A stretch of 64,000 nucleotides of DNA from Colius striatus (Eukaryota; Chordata; Aves; Coliiformes; Coliidae). How positions within the stretch are numbered: position 1 is the first letter of the stretch; every line of letters starts with the position of its first letter. A program made the position numbers and the translations under genes. Of this stretch, positions 20,701-29,740 are shown piece by piece. The stretch is taken from contig NC_084781.1 of the NCBI RefSeq assembly GCF_028858725.1, positions 2,178,513 to 2,242,512 on the forward strand, read 5' to 3'. Below the pieces are notes generated by a model. It did not search any database. It saw only the letters and a list, made by a program, of their open reading frames with translations, and was not told the DNA's origin.

Positions 20701-20767
20701 GAGGCTGTGTTGGATGACACTGATTTTTTGCCTCTCTTCTTGTTGTTGTTGAGGGGAAGCTGTGTGG
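17736..20767. other. Gene-free intergenic region
   Basis: No gene was recognised. A CpG-bearing patch with paired GGCGTTAAT motifs lies at 17895-18020. A short AT run (TAATAAATATATATATAGAT) is at 19919-19940. The rest is unique AT-leaning sequence. Confidence 0.6.
17895..18020. promoter_or_regulatory. Candidate regulatory patch with paired GGCGTTAAT
   Basis: GGCGTTAAT occurs at 17951-17959 and 17976-17984 (25 bp apart), each preceded by a TAAT/ATTA motif. Seven or more CpG and several TAAT cores lie within about 100 bp, in CpG-poor surroundings. Confidence 0.25.
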
Positions 20768-20885
20768 AGTGTGGAGGATTCCAAACCTGGACACATTCCT
20801 GTGCCCCCTGATCGAGGGGGCTTTAGCAGGGGATAGATGATCTCTAAAGGTTCTTTCCAACCCCCACCACTCCATGATTCCATGA
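20768..20885 (+). mobile_element. CR1 LINE 3' terminal fragment, sense
   Basis: ACACATTCCTGTGCCCCCTG, GATGATCTCTAAAGG, CTTTCCAACCCCCACCACTC and terminal CATGATTCCATGA match the CR1 3' end. Confidence 0.88.
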
Positions 20886-22772
20886 AACTCAGAACTGGGG
20901 AGGGTTTTGAAAGGTGCTTCACGCTTAAGCCAGGCTCATCTGCAGAGCTCAGCCTTGGGAGCTCAAAGCTGCGTCCTGAAACCATCTTGCTTTTAACATG
21001 TATCCTTCAATTATTTACTCAGCTTTACTCTGTATTTCAGAGTATCCCATCACAGTTTTCTTAGAGAAACCCGACACGAGCAATAATCATGCAGTCTCAG
21101 GAAGAGAATTGCATTATTTATGGGGGAACAGTCAAAAGACAGGGACTAAACCGCTCTGTTTCATCTAATTTGTCTTCTCCTGAAGCTCATTATGTATAAA
21201 ATGTAAATATTGCCTGTTCTGTGTGTCTCCCCTCTTGCCAAACGTTAAATATTTCAGCAAACTCCCTCCAAGTGCTTGTCGCTTTGGAGAAGGAGCCACC
21301 CGTGTGCTCTGAACAAGCGCTGATGAGCTGGTGGTAATTATAACCCTCATGACACTGATTTCAGGTGGGAGATGCCCGTGCCCCGAGTGAAAATTGCCCT
21401 CAGCAAAGTGTGGGTTTAATTTCAGAGAGGATTCCTAGTAGTCTGTGCTCTACCTTCAGATAGGGATGTGGAATAAGGGGTTTGATTGAGGGTTTCATGG
21501 GGTTTTTGGGGGGGTTGGATGTGTCTTCCAGCTGGGTACCAGGGCAGATAACCCATCAAAGACACCAGCTGCTGCCCAGCATCCCCTGTCTTGCAGATCC
21601 AGGGCCTCAGGACTGGTGGGGTGAGATCTGACCTGTTAGAGAGATGCTTTTCTGAGGGGAAAAACCCCCTCAAGACTGACTACAGGAGGCTTTTAATTTA
21701 CTGCTGCAAGACCCCCGTGGGTGAACGTTGAAGCGGAGCCAATTCAACTGGGAAATCAGGTGCCACGTTTGTTTCAACCGGGGATGATAATTAACCTCTG
21801 GAAACAAAAGAAACCTCGGTAGGGAAGAAAGAGCTTTTGCATTTGGGGAGGAAAAATCCAGGCCTGGCTGCTGTCCTTGGAGGGTGAGATTCCAAAAGCA
21901 AAATGGCAAGAGGAGTTGGGGAAGAGGACGGAGATGCTTGAGGAGCGAAGGGGAGATGCTTGAGGGGATGCTCAGGAAGCAAGCGGGGGATGCTGGCTGC
22001 TGCTGGCCACAGAAGAAACAGCCCTGCAACAGGAGAACTCTCAAATATTGAGCTTCAAATATACCCACCCCTCTTTTCACTTCAACTTCTCAAGATGAGA
22101 TACCAAGCGCAGATGATTCCACGGCCCTTGGCTACCGAGGCGAGGGAGTTTCCTAGCCCTCCCTTTATCTCTCCCCTTCAAATATCTCCAGCTTCTGCCA
22201 AAAAAAACCCCCATTTTTTTCCCCCCACCACCCTCAGCTGCCTGAAACCACCAGCGACAGCTTTATGGCTCCTCATCTTCCCTGGCTCCCGTGGAATCGT
22301 AATGAGGGACCGAGGAAACCGTCCCCTCGGCTGATTTACAAGGCAAGAAACTCTTATAAATCACTTCCCCCAAGCTCTCCAAAAGGATCAGGGTGGGATG
22401 CTCCAGGTTCCTGCCCGTTGTCCTGGGAAACTCCAGAGGGAAAATGAGGGTGTTTTGGGTTTCCTAGATTGAAACTGATGGTTTTTTTTCCACCGTTCCC
22501 CATCACACCCCTGACCCCACGGCCGGCCCGCATGCGCCATTTATTGCTGCTGGCCCGTAGGCCACAGAACCCATTTTAACCCAGTCCTGAAAGAATTTTG
22601 GGGCTATTTCGAGTGTTTCCCACCTAATCTTCCTGAGGAAATTGGTAGAAACATAGTGTTCCTTACCAAGAAGCATTTTTTTATCAGGGAAGAGGATGAG
22701 AGAAACCAAACTGGGGTCTGAAACAGAGAAATCCATCCCTGTGGCTTTTGCATGAACAATAATGGCTGCAGC
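20886..22772. other. Gene-free intergenic region
   Basis: Unique sequence; no gene or mobile element was recognised. Confidence 0.55.
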
Positions 22773-22826
22773 ACCCAGTGCTCCCAGTGCTCCCAGTGCT
22801 CCCAGTGCTCCCAGTGCTCCCAGTAC
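22773..22826. repeat. 9-bp tandem repeat (CCAGTGCTC)
   Basis: About five to six copies of CCAGTGCTC in tandem, nearly perfect. Confidence 0.93.
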
Positions 22827-22904
22827 AAGTGACTCCAGGGAAAGCTCCTCTCCAGGTCTTAGGGGAGAAGCAGGTTGGAGCATTAAAACCTCACATGATT
22901 GAGG

Positions 22905-24435
22905 GTGAGGGGAAGTTTAGGGGAGGGTAAAAGTGTTTGAGGGGAGAAAATGTGCTGGGGGGGCAAACGTTTGTTTATGGGGGGTAAAAGTTGTTTTGGG
23001 GGGCAAATGTGTGGGGGGTACAAATGTGTTTGGGGGGCACAAATGTGTTGGGGGGTAAATATGTTTGAGGGGAAACGTGGTGGTGGGGATAAATGTGGAT
23101 GCAAATGTGTTTGTGGGGGAAATATGGTGTGGGGCAAACATGTATGAGGGGGGTAAATGTGTTTGGGAGTGGGGCACACACTGAGGGAAAGCAAATGTGT
23201 TGGGGGCACAAATGTGTTGGGGGGCACAAATGTGTTTGAGGGGGCACAAATGTATTGGTGGGGACACAAACATGTTGAGGGGGCACAGACGTGATTAAGG
23301 GGGCACAAATATGTTGAGGGAGCCCAAATGTGTTGGGGGGCAAAAATGTGTTGGTGGGGACAAATGTGTTGGGGGACACAAACGTGTTGTGGGGGCACAA
23401 ACATGTTGAGGGGGCACTGATGTGTTTAAGGGGGTACAAATGTGTTTGGGGGGCACAAATGTGTTGGGTGGCATAAATGTATTGGGGGTCACAAATGTGT
23501 TGGGGGACACAAAGGTGTTTGAGGGGGCACAAACGTATTTGGGAGGGCACAAATGTATTGGTGGGGACACAAATGTGTTGAGGGGCACAAACGTGTTTGG
23601 GGGGGCACAAAGGTGTTTGGGGGGCACAAAGGTGTTTGGGGGGCACAAAGGTGTTTGGGGGGCACAAATGTATTGGTGGGGACACAAATGTGTTGAGGGG
23701 CACAAATGTGTTTGGGGGGCACAAAGGTGTTTGGGAGGCACAAACCTGTTTAAGGGGGCACAAAGGTGTTTGAGGGGGTACAAACGTGTTTGGGGGGTCA
23801 CAAAGGTGTTGGGGGGCACAAAGGTGTTTGGGGGGCACAAAGGTGTTGGGGGGGCACAAAGGTGTTTGGGGGGCACAAAGGTGTTGGGGGGGCACAAAGG
23901 TGTTTGGGGGGCACAAAGGTGTTGGGGGGGCACAAAGGTGTTGGGGGGCACAAAGGTGTTGGGGGGGCACAAAGGTGTTGGGGGGAACAAATGTGTTTAA
24001 GGGGCACAAAGGTGTTGGGGGGCACAAATGTGTTTGGGGGGCACAAAGGTGTTTGGGGGGGCACAAAGGTGTTGGGGGGCACAAATGTGTTTGGGGGGCA
24101 CAAAGGTGTTTGGGGGGCACAAAGGTGTTGGGGGGGCACAAAGGTGTTGGGGGGAACAAATGTGTTTAAGGGGCACAAAGGTGTTGGGGGGAACAAATGT
24201 GTTGGGGGGAACAAATGTGTTTAAGGGGCACAAAGGTGTTGGGGGGGCACAAATGTGTTTGGGGGGCACAAAGGTGGTTGGGGGACACAAATGTGTTTGG
24301 GGGGCACAAAGGTGTTTGGGGGGGCACAAAGGTGTTGGGGGGGCACAAAGGTGTTTGGGGGGCACAAAGGTATTTGGGGGGCACAAAGGTGTTTGGGGGG
24401 GCACAAAGGTGTTGAGGGGCACAAAGGTGTGGGGG
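22905..24435. repeat. 1.5-kb G-rich minisatellite next to a CpG island
   Basis: Roughly 80 units of 18-21 bp with the plus-strand form GGCACAAAGGTGTTTGGGGG. Units at about 23800-24430 are nearly identical, varying in T and G run length. Units toward 22905 diverge (AAATGTG instead of AAAGGTG, missing or added G, inserted blocks). Nearly every unit has a run of four to seven G, so four-run G-quadruplexes are possible throughout. Long open frames on both strands reading CPPNTFVPP or HKGVGGAQRC are products of the repeat, not genes. Confidence 0.97.
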
Positions 24436-24599
24436 GTTGACACGCACCCGGAGGGGCGCCGCGGGTGCTGTGTGAGGGGGCGGCACGTCGCCGCGCGCCG
24501 GCAGGGGGCGGCGGATGGCGCGCGCGCGCGGGGCGGCGGGGCCGGTCGGTGCGTGAGGGGGCGCGCGCCCGGGGGCGGGGCCGGGCCCGGGGGCGGGGC

Positions 24600-24730
24600 C
24601 GGCGCGCGGGGCGGGGCGGGGCCGGGGGCGGGGCGCGGCGGCGGCGGCGCGCGGGGCCGGGCGGGCGGGCGGGCGGCGGCGGCGGCCGCGCTGTCAGGCC
24701 GGTGTCGGTGTGATGAAGATTGGCGGGCAG
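24600..24730 (+). other. PKNOX2: Candidate non-coding first exon (PKNOX2 5'UTR)
   Basis: The sequence leaves the GC-only island as CTGTCAGGCCGGTGTCGGTG and GATGAAGATTGGCGGGCAG, followed by a consensus donor GCAG|GTAGGC at 24731. The 3' boundary is the donor; the 5' end is a guess. CTGTCA (complement TGACAG, the MEIS/PREP site) lies at 24691-24696 in the exon and again at 24736-24741 in the intron. Confidence 0.35.
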
Positions 24731-24840
24731 GTAGGCTGTCACTCACCGGCGGGGCCGCCGCGCGGGGGCGGGCGGAGCCCGAGCCGAGAAGCCGCGGACA
24801 AAGCGGCCCGGGCGGCGGGGCACGTGTGGCGGCGGCGGCG

Positions 24841-24920
24841 GCGACGGGGACACCCCCCCCCCCAACCTTCCCCCCCCCCCCTTCCTCCTCCCTCCCTCCC
24901 CCCCCCCCCCCCCCCCCCAT
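24841..24920. repeat. Poly-C tracts within CpG island
   Basis: Three C-runs of about 11, 12 and 21 bases separated by short TTC/CTCC spacers. Exact lengths are prone to sequencing error. Confidence 0.85.
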
Positions 24921-25194
24921 CCCCTCCGGTGTGGGAAGTAACTTGCCGTTCCGCGCCGCCTCCCCTCCCGGAGCAGCGGTTCCCCTCACGGCCTCGGTTG
25001 CAGCGTGTGTGTGTCCGTGGCCCCGGTGTCCGGTTCCCCCCACACCCCCCCCCCCGCCCTCGCCACCCCGGGCTGACCTCCAGCTGCCTGCGGTTTGCTC
25101 CCGCCGTTGCGGTTCTCTGCGGTGACACCTCCCCCCCCACCCTTCCCCTCCTCCGCGTCCGGTTGCGATGATTTCGGGGGGCTACGGTGGTTTA

Positions 25195-25885
25195 GGGGGG
25201 TTGCAGTGACCTCCCCGGCCGGTTGCAGTGCTCCCAGGGGGTTGCAGACCCTCCCCTCAGGCCGATTGCAATCCGCGCTGTCCGGTTGCAGTACCCCTTG
25301 GCGGGTTGCAGTGCTCCTAGTGCTGGTTGCACCTCCCCGGCTGGTTGTAGACCTCCCCCCCCCCCCCCATCCCGTTGCAATGCCCTCGGACTGCTTGCAG
25401 AACCCTCCCTTGTCGCTTGCTCTGCCTCTCCCGGGGGGGTTACAACCCCGTCAGCCGGTTGCAGTGCCCTCAGACTTGCTGCAGACCCCCTGGCCAGTTG
25501 CAGTCCTCCCCCTTCAACGTTGCAATGCCCCACCGAGGGGGTTTCCAGCCGCCCCCCCACTCCACCGGCTGCCTGCAACACCCTCAGCCTGGCTGTGGAC
25601 TCCTCAACTGGTTGCAATTCCCCTCGGGGTGGGGGGGTTCAATCCCCCCCCTTCAGCCGTTTGCAATTCCCTGCAGACCCCCGGCCGATTGCAATACTCC
25701 CAGGGGGAAGGTGTGTGTGCAGTTCCCCCTCCACCCCTAAGCTAGTTGCAGTGTCCCCAGACGTGCTGCAGACCATTGACCAGTTGCAATGGGCTTGCAA
25801 CAGCCCCCTAACTGTGCTGCTGCTTGCAATGCCCCCACCCCTCCCAGGGTTTGCAGTCCCCCCTACCAGTTGCACCTTCCCCCTC
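25195..25885. repeat. GTTGCAGT minisatellite downstream of the CpG island
   Basis: About 30 degenerate units of 18-26 bp beginning (G)GTTGCAGT or GATTGCAAT followed by a C-rich stretch (CTCCCAGGG, ACCCCCTGGCC). The unit is unrelated to the array on the other side of the island. Confidence 0.9.
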
Positions 25886-27620
25886 TAAGTGATTGGAGCC
25901 CCTCTACAGTTCATTGCATGTTGCAGCTGCAAAGTTGACCCCCATACAAGTGGGTCTGGGGAGGAGGAGGCTGCTTTGTCCTCAGCCTCCCAGCTTTACT
26001 CAGCACCCCTTTATCTTTTGGGGTGCCTCCTGCTTCCCCCAGAGCACCCACCGAGGTGGTGGGATGGGTGGGGGGTACCATGTGCCTTGCAGGGCCCCAA
26101 ACGGGCTCAATGCCAGTGCCAAAACACGGCCCTGGCCGACGTGCCGCAGCCTGACGCTTCTCCAGGGGTAACTCCCCCACCTCCTTCCCCCAAACTTGCA
26201 CCCCTTTTTCTCCCCGTGCACCCCCTTCTCCCAGCGTGTGTCCCCCACCCAGCGCACCCTGGGACAGCTCTGCAGGGAACCTCCCCGTCCACCCCAGTGC
26301 CTGCAAGGTGAGAGAAACCCTTCATAACCCCTTGGTTTTACGAGGGTCTCAGGGAAGGGAGGGGGTGGGGGGACACCCAGCACACACTTTTGTCAGGAAT
26401 TGCTGTGGCTTGGGATTTGTTTGGAGTTTCTGAGCGCGGTTCCATCAGCAGGAGGGTGACTCCACCGACAGCATCGCTCGGCTTTGGGAAGTTTTGATGA
26501 AGGATCTCTGTGAATCCCTCCCCCCTCATCCACTCCTCTACTTCATCCCTCTCTCCTCCTTGGGTATCGAAGCTCAACTTGGGCTCTTTTGGCTCCTGCT
26601 CTTTGTTTGGGCTCTTCCTATTTCTTTCCTCCCTCTCAAGGATCTTTTTTTCCCACTCTCTCAGATAACGGGAAACCCTAAACCCGGCAGGATATTTTCA
26701 AACTCCCAGCCGGGGAGATTAGATTAAAGGCAAAGGGGTGTGTGTGTCAATGTGTGTGTGTGTATGTTTGTGTGGGATGGATTATTTTTGGCCAAGATGT
26801 GGGGGCAGCTGTCTGCTGGGGAGAAGCACAAAAAACAAGAGGCAAGAAATGCTTTGAGTTGCTCTTTTCCTGCCTTGTTTTACCTTGAAATCTGAAAAGG
26901 TTTTGGGGAAGCAGAATGGAGAGGGAGGGGAGGGGGAAGAGAAAGTGGTGCGTGGTTTGGGTGAAACCTGTGGGTATCACGCCTCAAAAAGTGCTGACTC
27001 GGCAGCTTTGGCATCTTCCTTGGTGTGGGAAAAGAAGTGGGGTGCTCCCAGGGAAAAAAACGAACCACCTTAAAAACCTTGGGTTTTAAGTGTCTGATGT
27101 TTTGGGGCTTCATGTAGATAAGGAGAGGGATCTGGGTGAATTAATTGGATACTGGGTTAAACCCACCTTTTTTGAAGAGGGGGGGATTTAAACCCTCTCA
27201 GAGCAGATGGATGATGATGGGATTCCCCCTTAATTGTTTTTGGAGGGTTTTTTTTCCCCCCTTCTTCCTATTTGATTGAAGTCCCTGCACCCAGATTCCT
27301 TCATTAGGTGGCAAAAGTTAATTGCTTGAGGCTAATTACGGGTTAGGTTAATAGGGGAGCTGGCAGCTGGAGATGCTCCACTCCCCCATTGTCCCCAGAT
27401 TGGGCTTTTTTGCAGGCAATTTGCAGCCCCAGCTCCCCCTAAACCAGCGTTGAGGAGATGTCTTATAACCCCCTTTATTTTATAGTGATGAATCTATAAC
27501 ATGATCAATGTCACACATTCTATATCTGACATTAAACCCCTCCAAGAGCATAAAGTGGGGGCAAAACACAAAAGTGCTGCTGTGTCCCCATTCCAGCTCC
27601 TGCCTTTTTGGGGGAGGGGT
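25886..27620. other. Gene-free region (putative PKNOX2 intron 1)
   Basis: No gene was recognised. It contains a TG-rich microsatellite (26737-26775) and AT-leaning unique sequence with TAATT motifs near 27120-27350. Confidence 0.5.
26737..26775. repeat. Imperfect TG microsatellite
   Basis: GTGTGTGTGTCAATGTGTGT followed by further GT and ATGTTTGTGTG. Confidence 0.85.
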
Positions 27621-27624
27621 GAAG

Positions 27625-28125
27625 GAAATCACTCGCTTTTCAAAGAAAATCACGGATTTTTAAAGGAAATTACCCATATTTAAAATGAAATCTGCCTTTT
27701 CTAAGGGAATTTCCTCTTTTTTCTTGAAGAAGTTGCCCTTTTTCCATGAAAATTGCTCATTTTTAAAGGAAATCACTTTTTTTTTCCCCAAAGGAAACTG
27801 CTTTTTCTTCTAAAATGGGGAATTTCCCTTTTGTTTTAAGGGAATCTTTCATTTTATAACCCAAAATATCCCTCTGAAAAAGTAAAATCACCTTGTTTTT
27901 TAACCTTTTTTTAAAGGATATTCCCCCTATTTTTTTTAGGTGCCTTTTTCTCGAAGGAAATTGCTTCTTTTTAAAGGAAATCACCCATTTCTTAAGGAAA
28001 TCTCATTTTTAAAGGATATCTCCTTTTTAAAGGGTTTATTTTATAAAAGAAGGATATTTTTTTCGAAGGAAATTCCTTCTTTTTAAGGAAATCTCCTTTA
28101 TTTTAAGGAAATAAATGTATTTATT
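27625..28125. repeat. Degenerate AAAGGAAAT minisatellite
   Basis: About a dozen or more units of 20-40 bp of the form TTTTTAAAGGAAATYRC, each with a GGAAAT or GGGAAT core and a T-rich spacer. Strongly diverged. Confidence 0.85.
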
Positions 28126-29510
28126 TAAGTCAACGCCGAAAGTCGCGTTGTGAGGAGCAGCTTTTATCCCGCTGCACCATCAGGAAATGAACCTTTATTC
28201 CCTCAACTCTGGGACAAAACTGAGTTCTTGCAATGGAGCAAGTGTTGGATTTCAGGTGATTTTTTTGCTTTCCAGTGAACTTTTAACTGATGGAATGTTT
28301 GTGTTTGGATTTTCCCCCCCCCCACATTGATCTACAACACCCATAAACCTCCGAGCGATGAGATGACTTTTATATCCTCCCACCAACCTCTTCTGTGACC
28401 CTTTTCATTTTCTCCTTGTAGAAATACCACATTCAAACATGTTTCTGAGAGTTGAGAGGAAACTTTTGCCACAATTAGGGTGAAATTAGCGAGAAATTTG
28501 CCATCCCTGGTGCTGATGGGAAAGCTGCACCCAGCATCAGTATCTTCTATATTTACGGTCGTGGGTCCCCCTGATGTATCTCAACATCCCTCCCCTAGTT
28601 GTTCTCCATCCTTTCTTTACTCTGAAATATGAAAAACTGCTTTTTGGGGAGTGTTCACTGGTTAATTTGCTGGATCCAGACATTTCTCAGGCGGATTTAA
28701 TATCCCAAAAGGATTCCCAAAGCAGTTTCGAAGGTGGATTTATTCCCTGCCGCTGTTAGTTGGAACATTTAAGGTGTTTGACTCAAAAGAAGAATCTGGA
28801 GGGATGGGGATGTACCTTTGGTTAAATCTAGGCATGATTTGTCCCTGTCTCCAGCTTTGCAAGGAGAGAGGTGACGCTCCAGGTAATCCCAAGGGGAAAC
28901 CCAACCCCTCCGGGGCGGATGGAGGGGACGAGGTCACCTCGGCCCAGCTGTTATTTGCAGCTGTATAAATAAGGGGAGAATTTGGCCTCAGCTCATCCCC
29001 TGCCTCATTATCTCATTTCTTTTGGCTCTTTGGTTGCAATATTTTTGTCTCTTTGGCTCTTTCTGGTTCCTCTTTGAAGAGGGAACAAACCTCTGTTAAC
29101 GCGGCGCTGTGATTTAAACCAGCGTCTGTTAAATATTTGTGAGCTTCTGGTGTTTTGTTTTGAGGGGTTTCTAAGGGGAAAAAAAGGCTTTTTTTTGGGG
29201 GGGGGGGGTCAAAGCTGCTGTAGGGGATGCTGCTGTGACTAACAAGGTGCAGATGCTGGGAGGGAGGGATGAGGAAGGAGAGCTCACAAAGAGGACAAGG
29301 CATATCTAAAACTCCAGCTCAGGAGCTGCCTCAGCTAGAGACAATTCTCCACAATGCTCAGATTTGGGTCATTTTTGACTTCAAATACCACATTTCATTC
29401 AAAATGAAAACCTAATTCAAGCCCTATTTCATCAGCTTTTAATTTGTTAATGATTCTTTTGTTTGATGTAGCTTTATTTTCTTCCTCTCTTCTTTTTATC
29501 CCGATTTAGT
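28126..29510. other. Gene-free region with candidate regulatory sites
   Basis: Unique sequence. It includes the paired E-box/TATA patch at 28931-28972 and the CTGTTAACGCGGCGC 15-mer at 29093-29107. No coding exon was recognised. Confidence 0.5.
28931..28972 (+). promoter_or_regulatory. Candidate promoter/enhancer: paired E-boxes and TATAAATA
   Basis: AGGTCA (28931-28936), then CAGCTG E-boxes at 28945-28950 and 28958-28963, directly followed by TATAAATA at 28964-28971. The spacing is compact. It could serve an alternative intronic promoter or a bHLH-bound enhancer. No donor-bounded exon was identified after it. Confidence 0.3.
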
Positions 29511-29640
29511 TTCATAGAGTCCTGCAACTCCAGAGCCACTGAGGTTGGAAAAGACCTTTAATAGAACTGAGTCCAGTTGCCAAGTCCACCAAAAAGCCAT
29601 GTCCCTGAGCCCCATGTCTGCATGCTTATTTTCTAATGAT
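29511..29640 (-). mobile_element. CR1 LINE 3' fragment, antisense
   Basis: TTCATAGAGTCCTGCAACTC, GAGGTTGGAAAAGACCTTTA and GCCAAGTCCACCAAAAAGCC followed by ATGTCCCTGAG, the complement of a CR1 tail. A pyrimidine decamer array starts exactly where it ends. Confidence 0.88.
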
Positions 29641-29740
29641 CTTTTCCCTTCTTTTCCCTTCTTTTCCCTTCTTTTCCCTTCTTTTCCCTTCTTTTCCCTT
29701 CTTTTCCCTTCTTTTCCCTTCTTTTCCCTTCTTTTCCCTT
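29641..29740. repeat. Perfect decamer array, CTTTTCCCTT x10
   Basis: Ten consecutive perfect copies of CTTTTCCCTT (100 bp), followed by imperfect pyrimidine-rich sequence to about 29920. All purine on the minus strand. Confidence 0.99.

Larger units (their letters stand above)
24436..25190 (+). promoter_or_regulatory. PKNOX2: CpG island, candidate PKNOX2 promoter
   Basis: Extremely GC-rich with dense CpG (24440-24850), including many GGGGCGGGGC-type SP1 boxes, then long poly-C tracts (24853-24863, 24870-24881, 24898-24918). There is no TATA box. The assignment to PKNOX2 comes from the vertebrate gene order SLC37A2-TMEM218-PKNOX2 and the head-to-head orientation to TMEM218; no PKNOX2 protein sequence occurs in the window. 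It could also drive a lncRNA. Confidence 0.5.

Noticed and set aside
22975-24159. 394-residue open frame on the minus strand (CPPNTFVPP repeats) and long plus-strand counterparts
   Set aside because: They lie entirely inside the 19-bp minisatellite. A low-stop repeat is open in several frames on both strands, and no domain or non-repeat region is present.
23800-24430. CRISPR-like regular repeats
   Set aside because: Units are directly adjacent with no unique spacers, and the genome is vertebrate.
24600-24730. ATG in GTGATGAAGATTGGCGG as a coding start
   Set aside because: It gives only a few codons before the donor, no matching downstream coding exon is in the window, and known PKNOX2 translation starts further downstream.
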